From assembly GCF_003931915.1 (NCBI RefSeq), contig NZ_RSAA01000015.1:434001-498000 (forward strand): a stretch of 64,000 nucleotides of DNA, written 5' to 3'. Positions 46,439-55,067 of this stretch are shown piece after piece. The notes below the pieces were generated by a model. The model ran no database searches, was not told the DNA's origin, and saw only the letters and a list, made by a program, of their open reading frames with translations. The stretch is from Saccharopolyspora rhizosphaerae (GTDB lineage: Bacteria > Actinomycetota > Actinomycetes > Mycobacteriales > Pseudonocardiaceae). A program made the position numbers and the translations under genes. Each line of letters opens with the position of its first letter. Position 1 is the stretch's first letter.

Positions 46439-47400
46439 TGCGCTCCTTCGAACTGACCGCACCCACCACGATCGACGAAGCGCTCGACGGCACCGGCACG
46501 TTCCTGGCCGGCGGCACCACGCTCGTCGACCTGATGAAGCTCGACGTGCTCACCCCGCAGCGGGTGCAGAACATCAACGGCCTGCCGCTGCGCGGCATCG
46601 ACACCTCCGACGGGCTGCGCATCGGTGCGCTGGAGCGCATGAGCGAGGTGGCCGCCCACCCCGGCGTCTACCCGGTGATCTCGCGCGCGCTGTCGCAGAG
46701 CGCGTCGCAGCAGCTGCGGAACATGGCCAGCATCGGTGGGAACCTCCTGCAGCGCACGCGTTGCGGGTACTTCCGCGACGTCGACGTGCCCTGCAACCGG
46801 CGGGACCCGGGCAGCGGGTGCCCTGCGGTCGAGGGCGCCAACCGGATGCACGCGATCCTCGGCACCAGCGACGCCTGCGTGGCCACCCACGCCAGCGACC
46901 TCGCGGTCGCGCTGGTCGCCCTGGACGCCGAGGTCCGGTTGGTCAGCGCGGACGGGGAGCGCAGCGTCGCGCTCGCCGAGTTCTACCTGCAGCCGGGTCA
47001 GACCCCGGAGGCCGAGCACGACCTGCGCGAGGGTGAGCTGATCAGCGAGGTCGTCGTGCCGCGGTTGGACTGGGCGAGCAACTCGACCTACGTCAAGGTC
47101 CGCGACCGCCAGTCCTACGAGTTCGCGCTGACCTCGGCCGCGGTGGCGCTCGACGTCCGCGACGGGGTGGTCGCCGACGCCCGCGTCGCGGCGGGTGGCG
47201 TGGCGACCGTCCCGTGGCGGCTCGGCGTCGTCGAGGACGTGCTGCGCGGCAAGCCCGCCACCGAGGAGACCTTCGAAGCCGCCGCCGCGCTCGCGCCCGA
47301 AGGTGCGAAGCCGTTGTCCGGCAACGCCTTCAAGGTCTCCCTGCTGAAGCGGACGATCGTCCGCGCCCTGCTCGACACCACCGGAGGGATGCAGCTGTGA
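46438..47400 (+). CDS. Molybdenum hydroxylase FAD subunit with extra [4Fe-4S] insert (PaoB/YagS-like)
   Basis: 320 aa. FAD-binding motifs FLAGGTTLVDLMKL and ASIGGNLLQRTRC. Cys109, Cys119, Cys128 and Cys147 (RCGYFRDVDVPCNRRDPGSG) match the insert that carries a [4Fe-4S] cluster in PaoB and 4-hydroxybenzoyl-CoA reductase, absent from ordinary xanthine dehydrogenases. Part of a three-gene overlapping operon. Points to an aldehyde oxidoreductase rather than xanthine dehydrogenase. Confidence 0.9.
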   Translation: MRSFELTAPTTIDEALDGTGTFLAGGTTLVDLMKLDVLTPQRVQNINGLPLRGIDTSDGLRIGALERMSEVAAHPGVYPVISRALSQSASQQLRNMASIGGNLLQRTRCGYFRDVDVPCNRRDPGSGCPAVEGANRMHAILGTSDACVATHASDLAVALVALDAEVRLVSADGERSVALAEFYLQPGQTPEAEHDLREGELISEVVVPRLDWASNSTYVKVRDRQSYEFALTSAAVALDVRDGVVADARVAAGGVATVPWRLGVVEDVLRGKPATEETFEAAAALAPEGAKPLSGNAFKVSLLKRTIVRALLDTTGGMQL

Positions 47401-49559
47401 CCGCTCGGCTGGACGGCCCGCTGAAAGTCACCGGCCAGGCCAAGTACGGCGCCGACAACAACGTCCCCGGCATGGTCTACGGCTACCTCGTGCTCAGCAC
47501 GATCGCGCACGGCGAGATCGAGAGCATGGACGTCACCGCGGCCAAGAGCGCGCCCGGTGTGCTCGGCGTCTACACGCCGTTCGACACGCTGGAACTGACC
47601 ACGCCGAGCTCCATGCTGGGCGAGACCTGGGTGCCGCTGCAGGACCGCGAGGTCACCTACTACGGCCAGCCGATCGGTTTCGTCGTCGCCAAGACCTTCG
47701 AGCAGGCGCGCGACGCGGCAGCCCTGGTGAGGACTTCCTACCAGGTCAGGCCGGCCAAGACCTCGTTCGAGGAGGGGCTGGCCGAAGCCGAGACGACACC
47801 TGACCGCGAAGACCTGGAGATCCTCGACGAGGACTCCGGGGTGACCTCCATCGCCGAAGCGTTCGGGTCGAGCCCGGTCGTCGTCGAGCACACCTACTCG
47901 ACCGCGACGCAGAACCACGCCGCGATGGAGCCGCACTCCGCGGTCGCGGTGTGGGAGGGCGGCGAGCTCACGCTGCACACGCCGAACCAGGGTTCGCACA
48001 TGGTCGCCGCGGACGTGGCCACCGCCCTCGGCGTCGACGTCGCGCAGGTGCACGTCGTCAACCCGTACGTGGGCGGCGCTTTCGGCGGCAAGGGCAAGAC
48101 CTCGACGCCCGCGTTCCTGGCGGCCGCGGCCAGCCGCGCGCTGGGCCGTCCGGTCAAGGCCACGCTGACGCGCGAGCAGGTGTTCACCGCCACCGCGGGC
48201 CGCGCCGCCACCCGGCAGGCGGTGGCGCTGGGCGCCGACCGCGACGGTCGGCTGATCGCGGTGCGGCACGATTCGTGGTGCACCACCGACGCCGCCCGCT
48301 CGTTCGTCGAGCCGACCTCGCACGGCACCTCGCTGGAGTGGTACGCCACGCCGAACCTCGCGGTGTCCCAGCGGATCGTGCCGTTGAACGTCCCGCCGAC
48401 GACGTTCATGCGCGCTCCCGGTGAGGCCCCGGGGTCGTTCGCGCTGGAGAGCGCGATCGACGAGCTGGCGGTCGAGCTCGGAATGGACCCGATCGAGCTG
48501 CGCAGGCGCAACAACTCGACGGCCCCGCCCGGCAAGGACCTGCAGTGGTCCAGCAAGCACCTCGACGAGTGCTTCACCCTCGGCGCGCAGCGCTTCGGCT
48601 GGGCGAACCGGAGTCCGCAGGGCCGCACCGAGGGCGACTGGCAGGTCGGCATGGGCGTGGCCGTGGCCATGTTCCCGGCGCTGCGGTTCCCGGCCACGGT
48701 CGGCATCGAGCTGCGGGTCGACGGCACCGCCGTGGTCTCCACCAGCGGCGCCGACCCGGGAACCGGCCTGCTCACCGTGATGAGGCAGATCGGTGCGGAG
48801 TCGTTGGACCTGCCCGAGGAGCGGATCAGGCCGCAACTCGGCGATTCGGCGCTGCCGCCGGGCGGTCTGTCGGGAGGTTCGACGGCGACCGCCAGCGTCG
48901 GCACCGCGATCCAGCTCGCGGCGACCGCGGCCGTCGACGAGCTCACCGCTCTGGCCTCCAGGCCGGGCGCGCCGTTCGAGGGCGAGGACGTCACCTACGC
49001 GCACGGCGAGCTGTTCGCCCGCGGTGAGTCGATCACCGTCGGAGAGCTGCTGCGGGCGCTCGGTGAGGAGTCGGTGTCGGTGAGCGGGAGCTCGGCGCCG
49101 GGCGAGGAGCTGACCAAGCACTCCTTCAGCTCGTTCGGCGCCCAGTTCGTCGAGGTCGCGGTGCACCGGTTGACGCGCGAAGTCCGGGTTTCCCGGATGC
49201 TCGGTGTGTTCGACTGCGGCCGGATCATCAACGAGCAGCTGGCCACCAGCCAGCTGCAGGGCGGCATGATCTGGGGCGTGTCGGCGGCGCTGCACGAGGC
49301 TGTGGAGGTCGAGGGGAGCGGTCGTCTCGCCAACGGCGACTTCGCCAGCTACCTGCTTCCGGTCAACGCCGACATCCCCGAGGTCGACGTCGAGTTCGTG
49401 AAGTACCCGGACACGCTGCACAACTCGGTGGGAGCCAAGGGGCTCGGCGAGATCGGCACCGTCGGCGTGGCCGCCGCGGTCGCCAACGCCGTCCACAACG
49501 CCACGGGGATCAGGGTCCGCCACATCCCGATCACCATCGAGGACCTGCTCGTGGACTGA
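47397..49559 (+). CDS. Molybdenum hydroxylase catalytic subunit (PaoC/YagR-like)
   Basis: 720-aa molybdopterin-binding subunit. Cofactor-binding loops include VNPYVGGAFGGKG, MRAPGEAPGSFALESAIDEL and GGSTATASVGTA. The active-site Glu lies in the C-terminal GAKGLGEIGTVG. GTG at 47397 overlaps the FAD subunit stop. Length fits PaoC (about 730) rather than the fused xanthine dehydrogenases. Aromatic or aliphatic aldehydes are likely substrates. No dedicated chaperone (XdhC/PaoD type) follows; a MobA-like gene lies 14 kb away. Confidence 0.9.
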   Translation: MTARLDGPLKVTGQAKYGADNNVPGMVYGYLVLSTIAHGEIESMDVTAAKSAPGVLGVYTPFDTLELTTPSSMLGETWVPLQDREVTYYGQPIGFVVAKTFEQARDAAALVRTSYQVRPAKTSFEEGLAEAETTPDREDLEILDEDSGVTSIAEAFGSSPVVVEHTYSTATQNHAAMEPHSAVAVWEGGELTLHTPNQGSHMVAADVATALGVDVAQVHVVNPYVGGAFGGKGKTSTPAFLAAAASRALGRPVKATLTREQVFTATAGRAATRQAVALGADRDGRLIAVRHDSWCTTDAARSFVEPTSHGTSLEWYATPNLAVSQRIVPLNVPPTTFMRAPGEAPGSFALESAIDELAVELGMDPIELRRRNNSTAPPGKDLQWSSKHLDECFTLGAQRFGWANRSPQGRTEGDWQVGMGVAVAMFPALRFPATVGIELRVDGTAVVSTSGADPGTGLLTVMRQIGAESLDLPEERIRPQLGDSALPPGGLSGGSTATASVGTAIQLAATAAVDELTALASRPGAPFEGEDVTYAHGELFARGESITVGELLRALGEESVSVSGSSAPGEELTKHSFSSFGAQFVEVAVHRLTREVRVSRMLGVFDCGRIINEQLATSQLQGGMIWGVSAALHEAVEVEGSGRLANGDFASYLLPVNADIPEVDVEFVKYPDTLHNSVGAKGLGEIGTVGVAAAVANAVHNATGIRVRHIPITIEDLLVD

Positions 49560-49566
49560 GGTTCCA

Positions 49567-49598
49567 CGCCGGGCGGCCTCGCCGGAGGCCGCCCGGCG
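49567..49598 (+). terminator. Terminator after the hydroxylase operon
   Basis: Perfect 14-bp GC stem CGCCGGGCGGCCTC / GAGGCCGCCCGGCG with 4-base loop, followed by CTCCTC, between converging genes. It may serve both directions. Confidence 0.88.
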
Positions 49599-49602
49599 CT
49601 CC

Positions 49603-50064
49603 TCATCGCGGCGTGTGGCTGCCGGGGACGGTGCGGTTGATCACGCTGATGCGGTTCCAGGCGTTGGTGGTGGCGATGAGCATCACCAGTGCCGTGAGCG
49701 TCTGCTCGTCGAACTCGGCGCGTGCTGCCTCGTACACCTCGTCGGGAACGCCGTGCGGGTTGTCGGCCAGCCGCGTGCTCGCCTCCGCCAGGTCCAGGGC
49801 CGCGCGTTCGGCGCTGGTGAAGTGCGGTGACTCGCGCCAGGCTGCGACGCCGAACAACCGCTCGTCGGTCTCACCCGCTTGCTTGGCGTGCTTGCCGTGC
49901 ATGTCGACGCAGAAGGCGCAGCCGTTGACCTGGCTCACCCGCAGCTTGACCAGGTGTTGCAAGGGTTCCGGGATGTCGCTGTTCGCGAGGTAGCCCTCCA
50001 CCGCGCGCATCCCCTTGTAGCCGTCGCCCGCCTTCGTGGCGAAGTCGTCGATCCGTCCTCGCAT
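49603..50064 (-). CDS. Carboxymuconolactone decarboxylase/AhpD-like protein
   Basis: 153-aa helical protein of the AhpD-like alkylhydroperoxidase superfamily. Redox CxxC and relay His in VNGCAFCVDMHGKHA, then WRESPHFTSAERAALDLAEA and the terminal ATTNAWNRISVINR typical of the YnjA/CMD group. Its promoter gap shares a 20-bp site with the promoter of the adjacent Rrf2 gene, suggesting redox-controlled expression. Confidence 0.9.
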   Translation of the reverse strand: MRGRIDDFATKAGDGYKGMRAVEGYLANSDIPEPLQHLVKLRVSQVNGCAFCVDMHGKHAKQAGETDERLFGVAAWRESPHFTSAERAALDLAEASTRLADNPHGVPDEVYEAARAEFDEQTLTALVMLIATTNAWNRISVINRTVPGSHTPR

Positions 50065-50081
50065 GGCTCTCTCCTCTTCTC

Positions 50082-50101
50082 GGATGTGTGATGTCCAGGA
50101 T
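50082..50101. promoter_or_regulatory. Shared Rrf2 site, copy 1 (ahpD-like promoter)
   Basis: GGATGTGTGATGTCCAGGAT lies 18 bp upstream of the CMD start and matches 50626-50645 at the outer 15 of 20 positions. Confidence 0.65.
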
Positions 50102-50137
50102 TGCGGGCTGCGTGAGCCCCTGGGGGCAGGTGTGTCG

Positions 50138-50614
50138 TCAGGCCCGGGTGTCGCCGAACCAACGGCGAACCCGCTCGGACGCGTCGGGGGAGTGCTCCTC
50201 CACAGTGGACGCGATGTCGGCGATGCTCTGGGACGCCAGCTCGCGCCGCCAGGCGAGTTCGGCCTTGCGCATGGAGGTGTGGATCGCGCACGGCGGACCG
50301 CCGCGCTCGCCGCTGTCAGAACCGCCGCGGTGCCGGATCTCGGTGCAGCGGAACGCTTCCTCCTCGCCCTCGATCGCGGCGACGACGTCCATCAGCGTGA
50401 TCTTCTCGGGTGGACGCGCGAGGCGGAAACCGCCGCGCGACCCGGAGGTCGGGGTTACGACCCCGGCGCGGGCCAAAGCTTGGAGCTGCTTGTTCAGGTA
50501 AGCGGGTGGGAGTTCGTAGAACGCCGCCAGCTTCGCCGCGGGCACAGCGCGCTCCTCGCCGAGCCAGGCGAGGTTGGGGCAGCTGTGCACCGCCCACTCG
50601 ACGCCCTCGCTCAT
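50138..50614 (-). CDS. Rrf2-family transcriptional regulator
   Basis: 158 aa. Winged helix: AVPAAKLAAFYELPPAYLNK then QLQALARAGVVTPTSGSRGG, FRLARPPEKITLMDVVAAIEG. Cysteines at FRCTEIRH and GPPCAIH, plus one near the N-terminus (HSCPNLAW), could ligate an Fe-S cluster as in IscR/NsrR, though spacing differs. ATG at 50614. Same-strand neighbour of the AhpD-like gene, with matching upstream sites. Confidence 0.9.
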   Translation of the reverse strand: MSEGVEWAVHSCPNLAWLGEERAVPAAKLAAFYELPPAYLNKQLQALARAGVVTPTSGSRGGFRLARPPEKITLMDVVAAIEGEEEAFRCTEIRHRGGSDSGERGGPPCAIHTSMRKAELAWRRELASQSIADIASTVEEHSPDASERVRRWFGDTRA

Positions 50615-50625
50615 CCGGACAACCT

Positions 50626-50645
50626 GGATGTTGGACGTCCAGGAT
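50626..50645. promoter_or_regulatory. Shared Rrf2 site, copy 2 (rrf2 promoter)
   Basis: GGATGTTGGACGTCCAGGAT, 12 bp upstream of the Rrf2 start. With the preceding CT it shows dyad CTGGA-N9-TCCAG. Implies autoregulation. Confidence 0.65.
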
Positions 50646-51007
50646 CTGATCCGGCAACTGTGGGTCGGCTGGTCCAGTCGTGGCTTGACAGCGTCGTGCG
50701 CGTTCCGCCTCGTGAGCGTGCGGGGTATCGGCGTGCCGATGGCTCGACCTGGTGCGACGGCTCATCGCGCGCCGGTCCTCCCTCGAATTCGCCGACCGCC
50801 GCGGATGTGCGGCTTCCACGACGCTGACCCGCTGACCCGCTGACCTGGCTGCCCGGCGACCGCTTCCCTGGTCGCGGTCACCCCGAGCCGCCCGTCGCGG
50901 TCGAGGTCCCCGACCGCGCGCGGAAACCGTGGAGGACAGCGGCGTCCGCATCGGCGGGCGCACCCGCCCTCGGCTGACCAGGTGTGCCTCCGCTCCTGCT
51001 GCGAGGG
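50646..51007. other. 362-bp intergenic region, nothing recognised
   Basis: Between the Rrf2 start and the 3' end of the DHFR-like gene. The open frames here are Arg/Pro-rich with no ribosome site. No repeat or hairpin stood out. Confidence 0.5.
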
Positions 51008-51580
51008 TCAGGAGTTCGGTGGGGCGTCGAGGACGGTGGGGATGTACTCGAGGAGTTGCAGCTGGCCGTCGAAGGTGCGGCTCCGGACCAGGTCGAGCTT
51101 GAGGTCGGGGTAGCCGTCGAAGATGCGTTCCTGGCCGGTCTTCCCGGTGATGACCGGGAAGATGACGAGCCGGAAGCGGTCCACCACGCCGGCTTCGATG
51201 AGCGAACGGCTCAGGCTGAGGCTGCCGATGGTGCGCAGCGGCCGGGTCTCGCGCTGCTTGAGCTCCCGAACCGCCGACACCGCATCGCCCGTCACGAGCT
51301 CGCTGTTCGCCCAGCTGAGCGGTGCGCTCAGGGTCGAGGAGAAGACGACCTTGCGCATCGCCGTCAGTTCGGCCAACCCGGCCTCGTCGGAGGCCTCGGC
51401 GGCGAAGCCCGACATCAGCCGGTACGTCCGCGCGCCCATGAGCGCGAGGTGCTCGTTCTCCTCACCGCTGCCGATGAAGTCGAGGTACTCCGGTCCTTCC
51501 ACACCCCAGAAACCCGGCCACCCCTCCGCTGAGGCGTACCCGTCGAGCGAGGTGATGAAGTCCACAACCAGGTCCGACAT
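51008..51580 (-). CDS. Dihydrofolate reductase-like (RibD C-terminal) family protein
   Basis: 190 aa. VVDFITSLDGYASA, a conserved opening of the YyaP/YwjB-type reductases, then GARTYRLMSGFA, RKVVFSSTL and the nucleotide-binding IGSLSLSRSLIEAGVVDRFR. Probably an NADPH-dependent reductase of unknown substrate; not the housekeeping DHFR. Confidence 0.85.
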   Translation of the reverse strand: MSDLVVDFITSLDGYASAEGWPGFWGVEGPEYLDFIGSGEENEHLALMGARTYRLMSGFAAEASDEAGLAELTAMRKVVFSSTLSAPLSWANSELVTGDAVSAVRELKQRETRPLRTIGSLSLSRSLIEAGVVDRFRLVIFPVITGKTGQERIFDGYPDLKLDLVRSRTFDGQLQLLEYIPTVLDAPPNS

Positions 51581-52179
51581 GTCTGCGCCCTTCCTCGTTC
51601 CGTGTGCTGTGCAGACCCCCGAGCACGCGAGAACTCATCGGTCGAGCGCCTGGATCAGCGGCTTCGGGTCACCCGGACGAGGCGACCTCCCCACCCAGGA
51701 CCCGTGGGAGGTGTGCCGCGAATCCGCTGGTCAGCCCCTCCCGTACCGCCCGAGCGTTCGAACTTCGCGAGAACTTCGACTCGGAACTTCAGGCCTCGAA
51801 CCTCGCGAGAACTTCGAACGGGGGTCTTCGGGTCCGCGGCCGCCGCCGGTCCTGGCTGAGCGGGGGCGGGGCGAGTGCAGCCGTGTCGATGCGAACTGGG
51901 TGTACGTCAGGTGTGCTGCGCGCCGAGCTCACGCAGTGGGTCAGAGCTCGCCGTGCGAGCCGTCGAACTTCGCGCGAATTCTGACCCGGGAGTTCGGGGG
52001 TCGAACGTCGCGAGAACTTCGAGCGGGGGACTCCGTCGAGGCCGCAGCCGACGCAGGTCTGAGCGGGGTTGGGGCGAGTGCGGCCGTGGGGATGCGGAGT
52101 GGGGGTGCTTCGGGTGCGGTGCTCCGGAGTTCGCTGAGCGGGTCGGCTCGTGCGCTCGGACCGCTGAGCGGGTCACGTC
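51581..52179. repeat. Tandemly duplicated ~205-bp module with two paired-palindrome elements
   Basis: Paired palindromes at 51757-51780/51796-51817 and at 51963-51980/52001-52022; right arms are exactly 205 bp apart. Flanking text repeats in degenerate form (CTGAGCGGGGGCGGGGCGAG against CTGAGCGGGGTTGGGGCGAG). No coding frame is convincing. It lies beyond the 3' end of the sensor-kinase gene and echoes the module at 1025-1660. Confidence 0.78.
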
Positions 52180-53340
52180 TTAGACAGCGTCGAGGGGGAG
52201 GACGGCTCGGACTTGGTAGCCGCCTTCGGTTGTGCGGCCGGTGTGGAGCGTGCCGCCGGTGAGGGCGACGCGCTCGCGCATGCCGACCAGGCCGAACCCG
52301 GAGGTGGGCAGTGCGACGGCGTGGCCGCGGGGACTGCGGCGGTTGAGCACCGACACCGTGAGCTCCTCGTCGTCGCGCCGCACGGCGACCTGCACCGCCG
52401 CGTGCGGGGCGTGCTTGGCGGCGTTGGTGAGCGCCTCCTGCACGACCCGGTAGGCCGCGCGGCCCACCTCCGGCGGGACCTGCGGGGCGGGATCCGGCAT
52501 GTCGAGCTGCACGTTCGCCCCCGACCGAACGGCCCCGGTGACGAGCTCTGCGATGCCGGTCGTGCTCGACGACGCCGGTTCCGGATCGGCCTCGTCGCGC
52601 AGCGCGCGCAGCATCTCGTGCAGCTCGGACATCGCGGTCGCGCTGGTGGAGCGGAGGACCTCGGCGAGCTCGGCGCTGCGTTCGTCGGTGGCGTCGGCCG
52701 CCAGGACGTCGGCGTGCCGGGACACCAGGCCGATGCGGTGCGCGACGACGTCGTGCATCTCGCGGGCGATCTCGCGCCGCTGCGCCTCCACGGCCCGCTC
52801 GGCCAGCAGCTCTCGCTCGCGCTCGACCTGCTCGGCGTGCTCCCGGTAGTCGGCGAGCACGCGTCGCCGCCCGAACACCCACAGCCCGATCAGCAGCGGC
52901 ACGCCCACGGTGCCCACCACGAGGCTCGCCACCGCGCCCAGCGGGAAGGAGTCCCACACCCACATCTTCGGCACGAGAGCCAGCAGGTGGACCGCGGTGG
53001 CGATCCACGTCACCCCTCGTGGTCCGCACCGGCTGGCCGCGGTGAACAGCCCGACCTGCGGCATGCCGATCACGGCATCGGCGGGCACCGACCCCGCGGC
53101 CACCACCACGGCGACGGCGAAGGGGAACCGCCGCCGCACCACCAGTGCCAGGAACCCGATGATCAGCGTGCCGATCGCCAGCGGTGAGGTGTCGCTGAGG
53201 CGGCCGCCGTGCGAGTAGAGCTCACCGGCCACCGGGGCCGCTGCGACGGCGAGGTCGAACAACAACGACCGCAGCGATCCGTCCCACCACGACAACCACG
53301 AGCGCTCCCGATCGACCGGCACGTCCGTCACCGTACTCAC
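52180..53340 (-). CDS. HisKA_3 sensor histidine kinase (first of two)
   Basis: 386 aa: four to five membrane helices (about 25-155), coiled linker EHAEQVERERELLAERAVEA, box IAREMHDVVAHRIGLVSRHA with acceptor His, N box NAAKHAPHAAV, and G region GFGLVGMRERVALTGG. GTG start overlaps the ABC permease stop (GTGA), so it is cotranslated with the exporter. No response regulator adjoins; the nearest is at 56779-57426. Confidence 0.88.
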   Translation of the reverse strand: MSTVTDVPVDRERSWLSWWDGSLRSLLFDLAVAAAPVAGELYSHGGRLSDTSPLAIGTLIIGFLALVVRRRFPFAVAVVVAAGSVPADAVIGMPQVGLFTAASRCGPRGVTWIATAVHLLALVPKMWVWDSFPLGAVASLVVGTVGVPLLIGLWVFGRRRVLADYREHAEQVERERELLAERAVEAQRREIAREMHDVVAHRIGLVSRHADVLAADATDERSAELAEVLRSTSATAMSELHEMLRALRDEADPEPASSSTTGIAELVTGAVRSGANVQLDMPDPAPQVPPEVGRAAYRVVQEALTNAAKHAPHAAVQVAVRRDDEELTVSVLNRRSPRGHAVALPTSGFGLVGMRERVALTGGTLHTGRTTEGGYQVRAVLPLDAV

Positions 53341-54068
53341 ACGTCGCGGCGGGACAGGACGATGCCCGCAGCACCGAGCAGCACCGCTGACAGGCCCAGC
53401 ATCGGCAACACCCCCGGCCAGTCAGGAGACTCGCTGATCAACTGGCGGGCCGAGTAGCACGGTTGCAGCACGACGTGCAGCCACTGCGGCAGGTCCAGCT
53501 GGTTGATCAAGAACATCTCGACCTGCGGCCACACCACCAGCATCGCGATCGGCAGCACCGATCCGTGCAGCAGCACTCCCAGCGCGAGCCCGATCAGCGT
53601 CAGCAGCACCGCGTAGACGACGACTCCGGTGCCCATCGCCAACGAGGTCGACACCGTCGGTGCCGCACCGAGCGCCGTGGCCAGCACCACCCAGGACGCC
53701 GACACCACCACCACTTCGGTCACGGCAGCGGCGGCGGTGACCACCACCGCCTTGGCCAGCAACACGCGCAGCCGCGAGCCCGCGACGAGCACGGTCGTGG
53801 AGATCGTGCGGTACCGGTACTCGGTCCCGAAGGAGTTGACGCCCAGCGCCGCGACGAGGGCCGCGAACAGCCACCCGACGGAGAGCACCTTGTCGAAGGT
53901 GATGTCGCCGTGTTCGCCGGAGTGGTGTGCGACGACGGTGAGCAGCAGCTGCACGACGAGCGCGGCTCCCACCAGCACCCAGTTGGACCGTGCGGTCTTG
54001 AACGCGCTCCACTCGTACGCCAGAGCGCGCCGCACACCGCTCCCGCTGGTCATCTCCGTGGTCGTCAT
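53337..54068 (-). CDS. ABC-2 type exporter permease
   Basis: 243 aa with about six helices. N-terminal YEWSAFKTARSNWVLVGAAL, then GTEYRYRTISTTVLVAGSRL, the coupling region typical of ABC-2 permeases, and later TLIGLALGVLLHGSVLPIAM. Ends in VLSRRDV. Coupled by ATGA overlap to the ATPase gene upstream and GTGA to the kinase downstream. Substrate unknown; linkage to kinases suggests antibiotic or envelope-stress export. Confidence 0.87.
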   Translation of the reverse strand: MTTTEMTSGSGVRRALAYEWSAFKTARSNWVLVGAALVVQLLLTVVAHHSGEHGDITFDKVLSVGWLFAALVAALGVNSFGTEYRYRTISTTVLVAGSRLRVLLAKAVVVTAAAAVTEVVVVSASWVVLATALGAAPTVSTSLAMGTGVVVYAVLLTLIGLALGVLLHGSVLPIAMLVVWPQVEMFLINQLDLPQWLHVVLQPCYSARQLISESPDWPGVLPMLGLSAVLLGAAGIVLSRRDV

Positions 54069-54970
54069 GCTGCTCCTCCCCGGTAGCTGGTGGCGTTGGC
54101 GGTGGCGTTGAAGAAGGCGTCCTCGAGGCTGCTGCGGCGGGTGTGCAGCTCCCGGACCGGCAGGCCGGCCCGGCGGACTGCGGCGCTGACCGCGTCGACG
54201 TCGCCGGAGTCCACGACCAGGGCGTCGACGTCCTCCGGCTGCACCTGGAAACCTGTGCCGCGCAGGAACGTCCGGATCTTGTCCGCTTCCGGCGTCCGCA
54301 CCACGACCCGGGTGCGGGTGTTCGCGGTGATGAACTGGCGCACCGGTTCCGCGGCGATCAACCGGCCTTCGCCGATGACCACGAGGTCGTCGGCGAACTG
54401 CGCGATCTCGGACAGCAGGTGCGAGGAGACGAACACGGTCCGCCCCTCGTCGGCGAGGTTGCGCAGCAGCGAGCGGATCCAGCGCACGCCCTCGGGGTCG
54501 AGCCCGTTGGTCGGTTCGTCCAGGACCACGTGCTCCGGATCGCCCAGCAGGGCTGCGGCGATGCCCAGCCGCTGCTGCATGCCCAGGCTGAAACCGCCGA
54601 TGCGGCGGTGCCGGGCCTCGTCGAGCCCGACGGCGGCCAGCACCTCCCGGACCCGCTGTCCGGAGATCCCGGCGCCCGCGGCGATCATCCGCAGGTGCTG
54701 GAGCGCCGAGCGGCCCGGGTGCGCGGCCCGCGCGTCGAGCAGCGCGCCCACCGCGCGCGCCGGGTTCGGCAGTGCGCGGTAGGGGCGCCCGTGGAACAGG
54801 ACTTCCCCTTCGCCGCTGTCGAGGCCGAGCATGAGCCGCATCGTGGTCGACTTGCCCGCCCCGTTCGGGCCGAGGAAGCCGGTGACCACGCCCGGCCGGA
54901 TCGTGCAGGTGAGGTCGTGGACGGCGAGCTCGTCGCCGTAGCGCTTGGTGAGTCCTTGGATGGTGATCAA
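54065..54970 (-). CDS. ABC exporter ATPase
   Basis: 301 aa, DrrA/BcrA-like. Walker A GPNGAGKST, signature FSLGMQQRLGIAAAL, Walker B HVVLDEPTNGLDPEG, switch His SSHLLSE. The C-terminal extension (about 215-301) has the LHTRRSSLEDAFFNATA end typical of drug and lantibiotic exporters. First of the ATPase-permease-kinase unit. Confidence 0.92.
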   Translation of the reverse strand: MITIQGLTKRYGDELAVHDLTCTIRPGVVTGFLGPNGAGKSTTMRLMLGLDSGEGEVLFHGRPYRALPNPARAVGALLDARAAHPGRSALQHLRMIAAGAGISGQRVREVLAAVGLDEARHRRIGGFSLGMQQRLGIAAALLGDPEHVVLDEPTNGLDPEGVRWIRSLLRNLADEGRTVFVSSHLLSEIAQFADDLVVIGEGRLIAAEPVRQFITANTRTRVVVRTPEADKIRTFLRGTGFQVQPEDVDALVVDSGDVDAVSAAVRRAGLPVRELHTRRSSLEDAFFNATANATSYRGGAA

Positions 54971-55067
54971 CCCTGCTCCTCGAAGTCGGATCGCATGACA
55001 ACGACGATCGCGGGTCGGAGGGGCTCAGGACGTCTGACTTCCAGCTACGAGCTGGTACGACTTTCGG

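Noticed and set aside
47115-49523. 802-codon minus-strand frame opposite the molybdenum hydroxylase
   Set aside because: Antisense shadow; the plus strand carries complete cofactor motifs in the same region.
50316-50963. Minus-strand frame covering the Rrf2 upstream gap
   Set aside because: Arg/Pro-rich with no ribosome site, overlapping the Rrf2 gene in another frame.
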